DNA of 64,000 nucleotides, taken from positions 372,001 through 436,000 of the forward strand of contig JAIEMP010000007.1 in NCBI GenBank assembly GCA_019752045.1, given 5' to 3'. Made by a program: the position numbers and the translations under genes. The notes beneath the pieces are model-generated. The model ran no database searches. It was not told the DNA's origin and saw only the letters and a list, made by a program, of their open reading frames with translations. The stretch is from Chitinophagaceae bacterium. GTDB taxonomy: Bacteria; Bacteroidota; Bacteroidia; Chitinophagales; Chitinophagaceae. How positions within the stretch are numbered: position 1 is the first letter of the stretch; each line of letters begins with the position of its first letter. Positions 18,278 through 27,122 of the stretch are shown here, piece after piece.

Positions 18278-19675
18278 ATGCAAACAGAAAAAAAACAAGG
18301 TATCGGAAGAAGAAAATTTCTAACTGATACCATTAAAACAGCAGCAGGCACTGCCATTGCACTGCATTTCCCATCAATAGTCCCAGCAAGTGTGTTTGGA
18401 AAAAATGCACCAAGCAACCGCATTAATATTGCAGCCATTGGCACGGGGCGGATCTCCCGTGGTCATGATATACCCGGTGTTTGGAAACATGACTATGCAC
18501 AGATCATGGCTGTATGTGATGTGGATTTAAAGAGAGCAAACGAAGGCAAGCAATTAGTGAATGATTTTTATACAAAGAGAGATAACAAAACCTACGACGG
18601 TGTAAAAGTTTATACAGATTTTCGGGAGCTTTTATTGAATAAAGATGTTGATGCCGTATTGATCAGCACACCTGATCATACACATGCAATGATTGGTGTT
18701 GCAGCTGCACATGCAGGCAAACATATTTATATGCAGAAGCCTGCATCTTTAACTATATCAGAAGGAAGAATCATCAGCAATGTGGTACAGAAAAGTGCTG
18801 TGAAGTTTCAAATCGGTAGTCAGCAGCGAAGCAGTGATCAATTCCGTTATGCAGCAGAGCTTGTTCGTAACGGGCGCATTGGTGAATTGAAAACAGTGTA
18901 TGTTGGTTTACCCGGCGATCCGCCCGGTGGTAAGAAAGATGAAATGCCGCTTCCTGCAAATTTCAATTATGATATGTGGCTTGCATCAACACCTGAAGTT
19001 TACTATACGGAAGAGAGAGTGCATCCGCAGGTTGGTTATGGTCGTCCTGGTTGGTTGCGTTGTGAACAGTTTGGTGCAGGTATGATCACAGGTTGGGGTG
19101 CACATCATATTGACAGTGCACATTGGGGTATGGGTATGGAAGCAAGTGGCCCGGTTGAAATATGGACCGAGAATGTTGAGTTTGCAACAGGTGGTTTGTG
19201 GGATGTACATGGCATTTTTAAAACAGGGGCTAAATATGCAAGTGGTGTTACAATGATCGTCAGCAATGAATTTCCAAACGGGATAAAATTTGAAGGAAGC
19301 AAAGGATGGATCTTTGTTTCGAGAGGCGATTACCAGGCAACATCAAGCGATCCCGGCGCCGGCACTGTACAGGCCAAGAAAATTGATGCAAGTGATCCAT
19401 CTATCCTCACATCTGTAATCGCTGAAAAAGAATTTCATTTCACCGTAAGCAAAGATCATCATGGCAACTGGCTGGAAGCAATTCGTGATAACAAAAAAAC
19501 AATTGCACCTGTTGAAGAAGCACATCGTGCCTGCTCAGCTTGTTTACTCCATCACATCTCCATGAAGTTGAAACGGAAATTGTATTGGGATCCTGCAAAA
19601 GAACAATTCAAAAATGATGCGGAAGCAAACAGGATGTTATCAAGACCACAACGCAAAGGTTATGAAGTGAAATAA
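18278..19675 (+). CDS. Tat-exported Gfo/Idh/MocA oxidoreductase 2
   Basis: A 465-residue protein with the twin-arginine signal GRRKFLTDTIKTAAGTA. The Rossmann domain includes INIAAIGTGRISRGHDIPGV and LISTPDHTHAMIGVAAA. The catalytic-type motif HIYMQKPASLT carries the conserved Lys-Pro of the family. The C-terminal half (GWGAHHIDSAHWGMGME and the Gly/Trp-rich GRPGWLRCEQF) matches the long secreted subfamily common in Bacteroidota and Planctomycetota. It lies 42 bp after the previous gene. The substrate is unknown; oxidation of a sugar or inositol-like alcohol is the family chemistry. Confidence 0.92.
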   Translation: MQTEKKQGIGRRKFLTDTIKTAAGTAIALHFPSIVPASVFGKNAPSNRINIAAIGTGRISRGHDIPGVWKHDYAQIMAVCDVDLKRANEGKQLVNDFYTKRDNKTYDGVKVYTDFRELLLNKDVDAVLISTPDHTHAMIGVAAAHAGKHIYMQKPASLTISEGRIISNVVQKSAVKFQIGSQQRSSDQFRYAAELVRNGRIGELKTVYVGLPGDPPGGKKDEMPLPANFNYDMWLASTPEVYYTEERVHPQVGYGRPGWLRCEQFGAGMITGWGAHHIDSAHWGMGMEASGPVEIWTENVEFATGGLWDVHGIFKTGAKYASGVTMIVSNEFPNGIKFEGSKGWIFVSRGDYQATSSDPGAGTVQAKKIDASDPSILTSVIAEKEFHFTVSKDHHGNWLEAIRDNKKTIAPVEEAHRACSACLLHHISMKLKRKLYWDPAKEQFKNDAEANRMLSRPQRKGYEVK

Positions 19676-19692
19676 ATAAAATACTCTCTTTC

Positions 19693-20448
19693 ATGAAACG
19701 ATTACTTGCAATATTTTTTATTCTTCCCTTTACTGTTTTTGCACAAAAAGATTCTGTATTGTCAGGCGCTTATACGTGGCAACAACCTGTTGCACAAAAA
19801 GGAAAAATCAGTTCGGTTGTTTTACTGGAAGGCAAGGTGCATGATTTTGAATGGATGCAGTTCTCCGCAAACAGTATTGCAGGTAAAACAGAAATAAAAC
19901 AAACGATTCCTGCAAACCAGGAACAATTGCTGATTGTAAGATCGGGTGCTGTAACAATTCATTTCAGAGATTCCAGCTTTCTATTAACAGCAAATAGTAT
20001 TGCTGTTTTAATTCCGGGTGAAAAATATAGTTTATCAAATGCTGCAACAACAGTTGCAGATTTCTTCACAATGAAATACCGCAGCAGGAAACCCGTTGAT
20101 GCACAACGTGGCGGAAGTTCATTTGTGAAAATATGGGAGAACATTCCTTTTAAACCAAATAACAACGGTGGCGGTCGTCGTGATTTTTTTGAACAACCCA
20201 CTGTTTTGCAGAAACGTTTTGAAATGCACGTAACCACATTAAAAGAAGGATTGAAAAGTCATGACCCGCATACACACCGTGCAGAAGAAATTATATTGGT
20301 TATTGAAGGAGAAACTGAAATGCAGGCAGGCAATGCTGTTGTAAAAACTGCAGCCGGTGGATTTTATTACCTCGGCAGTAATGTATTGCACGGTATAAAA
20401 AACATCGGCACAAAGTCAGGAATGTATTTCGCCATTCAATTTGAATAA
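19693..20448 (+). CDS. Exported cupin-domain protein
   Basis: A 251-residue protein with a signal peptide (MKRLLAIFFILPFTVFAQ). Two cupin-like halves can be seen. The clear one is C-terminal: SHDPHTHRAEEIILVIEGE, with the His and Glu metal ligands of cupin motif 1, and YYLGSNVLHGIKNIG for motif 2. The N-terminal half (LLIVRSGAVTIHF) appears degenerate. It begins 17 bp after an exported sugar oxidoreductase, so a role in sugar or sugar-acid binding or isomerisation in the periplasm is plausible but unproven. Confidence 0.85.
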   Translation: MKRLLAIFFILPFTVFAQKDSVLSGAYTWQQPVAQKGKISSVVLLEGKVHDFEWMQFSANSIAGKTEIKQTIPANQEQLLIVRSGAVTIHFRDSSFLLTANSIAVLIPGEKYSLSNAATTVADFFTMKYRSRKPVDAQRGGSSFVKIWENIPFKPNNNGGGRRDFFEQPTVLQKRFEMHVTTLKEGLKSHDPHTHRAEEIILVIEGETEMQAGNAVVKTAAGGFYYLGSNVLHGIKNIGTKSGMYFAIQFE

Positions 20449-20527
20449 CTGATATGAAATAGGCATAAGGTAAATAAACATTGGTCGCTTTACATCGAAA
20501 TAATGCATCACTATAAAATCAATTCGT

Positions 20528-21649
20528 ATGAGTCAGCAACATTCACGAAGAAGGTTTTTGCAACAGATCGGGTTGGCAGGCTTGAGTCTTCCATTAATCT
20601 CTGCCAATAATTCCTGTAATGAACAACAATCAAAACAACGATCCATGCAACAGAATAATGCAAAAAAACTCGGCATTGCTTTAGTTGGCCTGGGTGGTTA
20701 TGCTACAGGGCAACTGGCACCTGCATTACAACAAACCGAACATTGTTATCTCGCAGGGATTGTAACAGGTACTCCTTCCAAAGCAATTGCATGGAAAGAA
20801 AAATACAATCTTCCTGAAAAGAATATTTACAATTACGAAAACTACGATTCAATTAAGGACAACACTGACATTGATATCATCTATATAGTGCTGCCGAATC
20901 ATTTGCATGCAGAGTATACCATTCGTGGGGCAAAAGCAGGGAAACACATCATCTGTGAAAAACCAATGGCTATTACTGTTGCAGATTGCGACAAAATGAT
21001 TGCTGCCTGCAAAGAAGCCGGCAGGCAGTTGTCAATTGGTTACCGTTTACACTTTGATCCATACAATCTTGAGATGAAAAGATTGGGTCAACAAAAAGTA
21101 TATGGTAACATTAAAAAGATCAGCTCTGCTTTTTCATTTGTTGCACAAAAAGGAATCTGGCGCCTTGATAAAAAAATAGCAGGCGGCGGTCCGTTGATGG
21201 ACCTGGGTATTTATTGTATGCAGGGCATCATGTACACAACAGGCATGGAACCTGTTGCTGTTACTGCTCAAACATTTCCTATCAGCGACACTGAAAAATT
21301 TATAGACATTGAAGAAACATTGGCATGGCAAATGGAAATGTCCAATGGATTGATTGCAGAATGCAGAACCAGTTATTCAGAAAACAGTAACTTCCTGAAA
21401 GCGGAAGCAGAAAAAGGAATGTTTGAATTGCAACCTGCATTTAGTTATTCAGGGTTGAAGGGTAATACATCAAACGGTGCGATGGATTTTCCAAAGCTTT
21501 CACAACAGGCCAAACAGATGGATGCTTTTGCCTTGTCAATCAAAAACAAACAACCAAGTATTGTGCCGGGTGAAATGGGCAGAAGAGATGTGAGAATTAT
21601 TGAAGCAATTTATGAAGCGATGAAGACGGGAAAGAGAGTGACGGTATGA
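20528..21649 (+). CDS. Tat-exported Gfo/Idh/MocA oxidoreductase 3 (glucose-fructose oxidoreductase type)
   Basis: A 373-residue protein with the twin-arginine signal SRRRFLQQIGLAGLSLPL. Residues about 46-52 are GIALVGLGGYA, the dinucleotide fold, and HIICEKPMAITVADC carries the conserved Glu-Lys-Pro. GGGPLMDLGIYCMQGIMYTTG follows in the C-terminal domain. Together these resemble periplasmic glucose-fructose oxidoreductase, which keeps NADP bound during Tat export. The substrate is inferred only. The last rightward gene before a repeat-rich gap of 270 bp. Confidence 0.9.
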   Translation: MSQQHSRRRFLQQIGLAGLSLPLISANNSCNEQQSKQRSMQQNNAKKLGIALVGLGGYATGQLAPALQQTEHCYLAGIVTGTPSKAIAWKEKYNLPEKNIYNYENYDSIKDNTDIDIIYIVLPNHLHAEYTIRGAKAGKHIICEKPMAITVADCDKMIAACKEAGRQLSIGYRLHFDPYNLEMKRLGQQKVYGNIKKISSAFSFVAQKGIWRLDKKIAGGGPLMDLGIYCMQGIMYTTGMEPVAVTAQTFPISDTEKFIDIEETLAWQMEMSNGLIAECRTSYSENSNFLKAEAEKGMFELQPAFSYSGLKGNTSNGAMDFPKLSQQAKQMDAFALSIKNKQPSIVPGEMGRRDVRIIEAIYEAMKTGKRVTV

Positions 21650-21738
21650 GTGATGAGTTGTCAATAGTGAATGGTCAATAGCGTGTTTGTTGCGGAGGAA
21701 CAATTGGTTGGTAGAGCTATGATTTGAATAGTTAGCCA

Positions 21739-21839
21739 TCCCCTCCCGGGAGAGCCTGTCCCGATAAAATCGGGAGGCGAATTACAGAATGACTGAACAT
21801 AGTACATTGGGGTGGGTCCTTCGACTTCGCTCAGGATGA
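21739..21839. repeat. Mosaic of nested palindromic repeats
   Basis: In the 270-bp gap before the IlvD/Edd gene. TCCCCTCCCGGGAG (21739-21752) and TTGGGGTGGGTC (21807-21818) look like the two halves of the element found whole at 23757-23785. Between them lies a different hairpin, GCCTGTCCCGAT-AAA-ATCGGGAGGC (21754-21778), plus about 28 bp. A third motif, CCTTCGACTTCGCTCAGGATGA (21818-21839), follows directly. No gene is visible elsewhere in the gap. Confidence 0.6.
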
Positions 21840-21919
21840 ATAGAATTACAAAACGTACAAGTGTGCGACGCAACAATAGTTTAATAGTAGTAAGAAAGCT
21901 AAGTACATAAATAAAATAT

Positions 21920-23638
21920 ATGTCTCAAAAACTACGCAGCCACGATTGGTTTGGCAAGAAAAATAAAGACGGAATTATTTACCGCAGCTGGATGAAAAAC
22001 CAGGGAATGCCTACCGATATGTTTGATGGGCGGCCGGTGATCGGCATTTGCAATACATTCAGTGAGCTTACGCCATGCAATGCACATTTTCGTGATCATG
22101 CAGAAGCAGTGAAACGTGGTGTGTTGGAAGCAGGCGGTTTCCCATTGGAATTTCCGATCATGAGTTTGGGTGAAACATTGTTGAAACCAACAGCGATGTT
22201 GTTTCGCAACCTGGCGAGCATGGATGCAGAAGAAAGTATTCGTGGCAATCCGATTGATGGCGTAGTATTATTGACAGGTTGTGATAAAACCACTCCTTCA
22301 ACAGTGATGGGTGCAGCGAGTGTAGGTTTGCCAACAATTGTTGTACCGGGCGGACCAATGTTGAATGGACGTTACAAAGGACAAACCATCGGCAGTGGTA
22401 CACATGTGTGGAAGTTTGATGAAGACATGAAGACAGGTAAGATGACGCAGGAAGATTGTGAATATGCAGAGAGTTGTATGAGCAGAAGTATTGGTCATTG
22501 TATGACGATGGGTACTGCAAGTACAATGGCAGTAATGGTTGAATCATTGGGATTAACATTAAGCGGTGCATCAGCTATACCTGCAGCAGACAGCAGAAAG
22601 AAAGTAATGGCGCAACTGAGCGGCAGACGTATTGTAGAAATGGTAAAAGAAAATTTAACCATCGATAAAATTCTTACACGTGAAGCTTTTGAAAATGCCA
22701 TCAAAGTGAATGCAGCAGTTGGTGGTTCATCCAATTTCATTATTCATCTTACTGCTATTGCAGGAAGAATTGGCGTTGAATTAAACTTAGAAGATTTTGA
22801 TACGCTCGGCAGCAAAATTCCTTTGTTGTTAAACCTGATGCCATCGGGAAAATATTTGATGGAAGATTTTTATTACGCAGGAGGCTTACCTGTTATTCTG
22901 AATGAAATGCAAAAGGAGTTGCATAAAAATGTGATCACCGTTACAGGAAAAAATCATCATGATAATATTGCAGGTAATACAGAATGCTATAACGAAGATG
23001 TAATTGCAAAATATGAAGCACCTGTAAAACCTGAAGCAGGTTGTGTAGTGGTGAAAGGAAATCTTGCAACAAATGGTGCGGTCATCAAACCATCGGCTGC
23101 AACGCCTGCGTTGATGAAACATACAGGCCGGGCAGTGGTGTTTGAAAGTATTGAAGATTACAATGCAAGGATTGATGATCCTGCATTGGATATTGACGAA
23201 ACCTGTGTGATGGTGTTGAAATATGTTGGTCCGGTTGGTTATCCCGGCATGCCTGAAGTTGGCAATATGGCATTACCGAAAAAAATATTAGAGAAAGGTA
23301 TTAAAGATATGGTGCGCATCAGCGATGGACGTATGAGTGGTACAGCTTATGGTACAGCTGTATTGCATGTGTCGCCTGAAAGCGCCATTGGTGGTACATT
23401 AGCATTGGTACAGAATGGCGACATGATTGAACTGGATGTAGAAAAAAGATTATTGCACTTGCATGTAAGTGATGAAGAGCTGGCCAAACGAAAAGAAGCA
23501 TGGCTTTCACCGAAACCTGCAGCTACACGTGGTTATGTGAGCATGTATATTAAACATGTGATGGGTGCAGATAAAGGAGCTGATCTTGATTTTTTACAGG
23601 GAAGTTCGGGTTCAGTTGTTACAAGAGATTCACATTAA
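21920..23638 (+). CDS. IlvD/Edd-family sugar-acid dehydratase
   Basis: A 572-residue Fe-S dehydratase. Cluster-ligand regions TGCDKTTPS and ESCMSRSIGHCMTMGTAS are visible, as are the metal/substrate motif GGPMLNGRYKGQ and the C-terminal RISDGRMSGTAYGT. The family covers dihydroxyacid dehydratase, phosphogluconate dehydratase and pentonate (L-arabonate/D-xylonate) dehydratases. With a lactonase, an FAH-family gene and a gluconate-type permease directly downstream, a sugar-acid (pentonate) dehydratase giving a 2-keto-3-deoxy acid is favoured over a role in branched-chain amino acid synthesis. Confidence 0.9.
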   Translation: MSQKLRSHDWFGKKNKDGIIYRSWMKNQGMPTDMFDGRPVIGICNTFSELTPCNAHFRDHAEAVKRGVLEAGGFPLEFPIMSLGETLLKPTAMLFRNLASMDAEESIRGNPIDGVVLLTGCDKTTPSTVMGAASVGLPTIVVPGGPMLNGRYKGQTIGSGTHVWKFDEDMKTGKMTQEDCEYAESCMSRSIGHCMTMGTASTMAVMVESLGLTLSGASAIPAADSRKKVMAQLSGRRIVEMVKENLTIDKILTREAFENAIKVNAAVGGSSNFIIHLTAIAGRIGVELNLEDFDTLGSKIPLLLNLMPSGKYLMEDFYYAGGLPVILNEMQKELHKNVITVTGKNHHDNIAGNTECYNEDVIAKYEAPVKPEAGCVVVKGNLATNGAVIKPSAATPALMKHTGRAVVFESIEDYNARIDDPALDIDETCVMVLKYVGPVGYPGMPEVGNMALPKKILEKGIKDMVRISDGRMSGTAYGTAVLHVSPESAIGGTLALVQNGDMIELDVEKRLLHLHVSDEELAKRKEAWLSPKPAATRGYVSMYIKHVMGADKGADLDFLQGSSGSVVTRDSH

Positions 23639-23651
23639 AGATAGAAACACT

Positions 23652-23679
23652 CCTGCCCGACGAAGTCATTCAGGCGGGG
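23652..23679. repeat. GC-rich imperfect palindrome
   Basis: Starts CCTGCCCGACGAAG and ends CAGGCGGGG, 13 bp after the dehydratase stop. It resembles the element at 1192-1220. It could also act as a weak transcription hairpin. Confidence 0.4.
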
Positions 23680-23756
23680 ATGACGCTGATGCAACTGATG
23701 AAAACAGATTTGAAAAACAAATGATTAAAAATTAAACAACAGTTGATCGGAGCATA

Positions 23757-23785
23757 TCCCCTCCTGGGAGGGGCTTGGGGTGGGT
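23757..23785. repeat. CCCCTCC/GGAGGGG palindromic repeat
   Basis: TCCCCTCCTGGGAGGGGCTT-GGGGTGGGT: a hairpin (CCCCTCC, GGAGGGG) followed by a GGGGTGGGT tail, 20 bp upstream of the lactonase ATG. The same layout occurs at 32940-32970, is split at 21739-21818, and in looser form appears inside the FadB-type gene. Confidence 0.6.
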
Positions 23786-23805
23786 CTTTAAAAACAGATA
23801 TAATT

Positions 23806-24809
23806 ATGAAACCAATTACACTAACATTACTCTTTGTTGGTTTATTGTCTTGTAACAACCAACAACAAACTACAAGCATGTACAAAACAACAGGCACAAT
23901 TGAACGTATTGATCCTGTATTGGATTCAATAGTAGATGCTGATGCAACAGCAGAGATCATCGCCGAAGGTTTTGATTGGAGCGAAGGAACCTTATGGATC
24001 GAAAAAGAAAACATGTTGCTGTTCTCTGATGTTCCAACCAATACTGTTTACAAATGGACAGAAGCAAACGGCAAAGAAGTATACCTCACTCCTTCTGGCT
24101 ATACTGATACAATTAAAAGTGGAGGTGAAACTGGCAGCAATGGTTTGTTGTTAGATCCAAATGGAAATCTTGTTTTATGTCAGCATGGGAACAGGCAGAT
24201 GGCAAGAATGGATGCGCCACTTAATCAACCTGAAGCAAAGTTTATTACACTTGCAGACAAATATCAAGGCAAACGCCTGAGCAGTCCGAATGATGCAGTG
24301 TACAACAGTGCAGGTGAACTATTCTTCACTGATCCACCTTATGGATTAGAAACACAAAGTGATGATGATCCGAAAAAAGAATTACCTTATAACGGAGTAT
24401 ATAAAGTAAAAACGAATGGCGAAGTAATTTTATTGGTTGATAGTATTCCACGTCCTAACGGCATTGCATTTTTGCCGGGAGAACAGCAGCTCATCATTGC
24501 AAGTTCCGATGGCACTAATCCCAACTGGTTTATCTATGATGTGAACGGTGATTCATTAACCAATGGCCGGTTATTCTATAATAATATTGCAGCAGCAAAA
24601 GGCGAACCCGGTTCACCGGATGGATTGAAAGTTGATAAAAACGGAAATGTATTTGCAACAGGACCCAGTGGCATCTGGATCTTTAACAAAGAAGGAAAAG
24701 TATTAGGCAAATTAAAACTGGAACATCCAATTGTGCATTTAGTCCTGATGAAAAAATATTGTACATCAGCAATGATATGCAGGTGTTAAGATTTAAGATG
24801 AGAAAATAA
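23806..24809 (+). pseudogene. SMP-30/gluconolactonase-family lipoprotein with 3' frameshift
   Basis: A six-bladed-propeller lactonase of the SMP-30/Gnl family, expected to hydrolyse aldonolactones. The ATG at 23806 gives a lipoprotein signal ending LLSCNN; an earlier in-frame TTG would only translate a repeat. Family segments include FDWSEGTLWIEKENMLLFSD, GGETGSNGLLLDPNG, SSPNDAVYNS, RPNGIAFLPGE and GEPGSPDGLKVDKNGNVF. After EHP (about 24728) the frame breaks: the original frame runs into a short unrelated tail ending at 24789. One frame over, NCAFSPDEKILYISNDMQV continues to a stop at 24809 and restores the last blade. It is one base short, either a real mutation or a sequencing error. Confidence 0.8.
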
Positions 24810-24810
24810 A

Positions 24811-24843
24811 CCACGAATTACACGAATCAATACGAATAAATAC
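24811..24843. repeat. CACGAAT-type tandem motif
   Basis: ACCACGAATTACACGAATCA-ATACGAATAAATAC: degenerate CACGAAT units filling the 36-bp gap between the lactonase and the FAH-family gene. I recall similar CACGAATTACACGAAT strings beside GxxExxY genes in Bacteroidota, so this may be an orphan end or scar of such an element. Confidence 0.4.
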
Positions 24844-24845
24844 AA

Positions 24846-25673
24846 ATGAAACTATACAAAACCAATGCAGGAGTTATCATCGAAAGCAACAGTAAGTTTT
24901 ATCTCGCAAACGAAAGCTGGGACAGCTTAGTGAATGATGATACCCTGTTTCAAAAAAAAGAACAACTGATACAAGCATCAACTATTGTTTCAAGTGAAGC
25001 AATAAAAGATGTAGAAGCACCCATTGGCGACAAACAGGAACTCTGGGCTTGCGGTGTTACGTATTTACGCAGCAAAGTTGGCAGGCAGGAAGAAAGCAAA
25101 GCAAGTGGTGGTGCGGATTTTTATGCAAAAGTATATGAAGCAGAACGACCGGAATGTTTTTTTAAATCAACGCCTCATCGTGTTGTAGGCAACAATGGAT
25201 TCGTTCGCATACGAAAAGATTCTACCTGGGATGTACCGGAGCCTGAGTTAACATTAGTAGTTACCTCATCGGGCAAGATCATTGGCTATACGATTGGTAA
25301 CGATATGAGCAGCCGCAGTATTGAAGGTGAAAATCCATTGTATCTGCCACAGGCAAAAACTTATGATGCATGTGCTGCACTGGGGCCATGTATTTATGTT
25401 ACTGATCAATCATTGCCTCCATCAACAAACATCAGCTTACAAATTTCAAGAAGAAAGCAACTTATTTTTGAAGGTACCATTGCCATTGATCAAATGAAAC
25501 GAACAGTAGATGAACTGGTTTCATTTGTATATCGTGAATGTTCGTTTCCGTATGGTTGTTTAATTATGACGGGGACAGGCATTGTGCCTGGCAGTGATTT
25601 CACATTGCAAAGTGGAGATGAAATAAACATAACAATTGATAATATTGGTACATTAGTAAACAAGGTGAAATAA
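24846..25673 (+). CDS. Fumarylacetoacetate hydrolase-family protein
   Basis: A 275-residue FAH-superfamily protein. The C-terminal fold shows VPEPELTLVVTSSGKIIGYTIGND, with the metal-binding glutamate of the EPEL motif, then NDMSSRSIEGENP and MTGTGIVPGSDFTLQSGDEI. The N-terminal part (KQELWACGVTYLRSK) is that of the sugar-acid group. Members next to IlvD/Edd dehydratases act as 2-keto-3-deoxy-pentonate dehydratases (XylX/AraD type) in the Weimberg pathway. That role fits here, though a 2-oxoglutarate semialdehyde dehydrogenase is not in the window. A 2-keto-3-deoxy-acid hydrolase or isomerase is the alternative. Confidence 0.87.
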   Translation: MKLYKTNAGVIIESNSKFYLANESWDSLVNDDTLFQKKEQLIQASTIVSSEAIKDVEAPIGDKQELWACGVTYLRSKVGRQEESKASGGADFYAKVYEAERPECFFKSTPHRVVGNNGFVRIRKDSTWDVPEPELTLVVTSSGKIIGYTIGNDMSSRSIEGENPLYLPQAKTYDACAALGPCIYVTDQSLPPSTNISLQISRRKQLIFEGTIAIDQMKRTVDELVSFVYRECSFPYGCLIMTGTGIVPGSDFTLQSGDEINITIDNIGTLVNKVK

Positions 25674-25700
25674 ATGAACTCATACGATTACATACAAATA

Positions 25701-25720
25701 CCCCCTTTTAGGGGTTGGGA
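25701..25720. repeat. Short C-run/G-run palindrome before gntP
   Basis: CCCCCTTTTAGGGGTTGGGA, a degenerate relative of the CCCCTCC/GGAGGGG repeats. It ends 6 bp before the permease ATG at 25727 and so occupies the ribosome-binding region. Confidence 0.4.
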
Positions 25721-25726
25721 GCATAT

Positions 25727-27034
25727 ATGACATTCCTCATTATCATATTTGCCATTGCATTGCAGGTGTTCTTAACTGTAAAGAAAGTAAACCCATTTCT
25801 ATCTTTATTGATCGTTGCTATTACAGCAGGTTTGTTATTAGGTATGCCTCCTGCACAATTAGTGAAATCCATTGAGAAAGGTGTTGGCAGCACCTTAGGC
25901 GGGTTAGCATTGATTCTTTGTTTGGGCGCAGTACTTGGCAAAATTTTAGAAGCAAGCGGCGCTGCAGAAAAAATCGCTATCACACTAATCAAAAAATTTG
26001 GAGAAAAAAATATTCAGTGGGCTGTGTTGCTCACTGGTTTTTTAATTGGCATCCCACTTTACTACAATGCCGGCTTTGTTATTCTTGTACCGCTGGTATT
26101 TATGCTGGCTAGGAAAACGGGATTACCGTTGTTATACATTGCTATTCCAATGGCAGCTGCGTTAAGCACTACGCATTGTTTTTTACCACCACATCCGGGG
26201 CCTGTTGTTTTGGTAAATGCATTTCATGCAGACATGGGTAAGGTGTTGATCTATGGAATCATCATTGCCATACCTGCGGTAATTATTGCAGGTCCTTTGT
26301 TGGGAAGAGTGGTAAAAGGAATCAGTTCCTCCCAAACAAATTTATTCTCACCTGTTGATACAGAATTGAAAGAATTACCGGCCGCACTTCCAAGTTTTCT
26401 CATTGCTTTATTGCCTGTGTTATTGATCACGTTGGCAGTGATTGCACAAAACTTCTTAGCAGAAGGATTTTTAAAAACAAGTTTCTTATTCATTGGTGAT
26501 TCAACCATTGCCTTACTCATTGCAGTGATTTTAGCTTTTTATTTCTTTGGAATTCGTAAGAATATTCCAATGGAAAAATTAATGAAATGGTTGGGCGATG
26601 GCATCTCCGGCATTGCTATGATACTGCTCATCATTACAGCTGGTGGCGTGTTTAAACAGGTATTGCAGGATAGTGGCACCGGCAATTACATTGCATCCTT
26701 CAGCAGCAAATGGCAAATGCCGCCGTTGATCTTTGCCTGGGTCATTACAGCTTTGTTACGTGTAACCATCGGTTCAGCAACTGTTGCCGGCATTACTGCT
26801 GCAGGTATTGTTGCTCCTTTAGTGTCAACCGGTGCAGCATCGCCTGAGTTGATGGTACTGGCGGTTGGCAGCGGCAGCGTGTTTGGTTCACACATCAACG
26901 ACTCCGGTTTCTGGATGTTTAAAGAATTTTTTCAACTCTCACTCAAACAAACGTTTTTATCGTGGACTGTAATGGAAACGCTCATTTCGATACTGGGATT
27001 GACGGGAGTTTTGCTGTTAAACTATTTTAATTAA
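25727..27034 (+). CDS. GntP-family gluconate:H+ symporter
   Basis: A 435-residue inner-membrane permease of the GntP family, with about 12 hydrophobic segments from the N-terminus on. Typical stretches are GLALILCLGAVLGKILEASGAAEKIA, the STTHCFLPPHPGPVVLVNAF loop, and VGSGSVFGSHINDSGFWMFKEF near the C-terminus. The ATG at 25727 is preferred over an in-frame TTG at 25715. Members import gluconate and related aldonates. Downstream of the dehydratase, lactonase and FAH genes, it probably supplies the pathway's sugar acid. Confidence 0.93.
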   Translation: MTFLIIIFAIALQVFLTVKKVNPFLSLLIVAITAGLLLGMPPAQLVKSIEKGVGSTLGGLALILCLGAVLGKILEASGAAEKIAITLIKKFGEKNIQWAVLLTGFLIGIPLYYNAGFVILVPLVFMLARKTGLPLLYIAIPMAAALSTTHCFLPPHPGPVVLVNAFHADMGKVLIYGIIIAIPAVIIAGPLLGRVVKGISSSQTNLFSPVDTELKELPAALPSFLIALLPVLLITLAVIAQNFLAEGFLKTSFLFIGDSTIALLIAVILAFYFFGIRKNIPMEKLMKWLGDGISGIAMILLIITAGGVFKQVLQDSGTGNYIASFSSKWQMPPLIFAWVITALLRVTIGSATVAGITAAGIVAPLVSTGAASPELMVLAVGSGSVFGSHINDSGFWMFKEFFQLSLKQTFLSWTVMETLISILGLTGVLLLNYFN

Positions 27035-27122
27035 TTATTAATCCATACTTGAAAGGTTCGAACAACTTACTTTGCAATCAGTTATAAAAGCATCAAATTT
27101 CAAACAGATAAATTTCAAACAA

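Noticed and set aside
22158-22571. 137-codon minus-strand frame inside the dehydratase gene
   Set aside because: His/Ser/Leu-rich shadow of a clearly conserved gene on the other strand.
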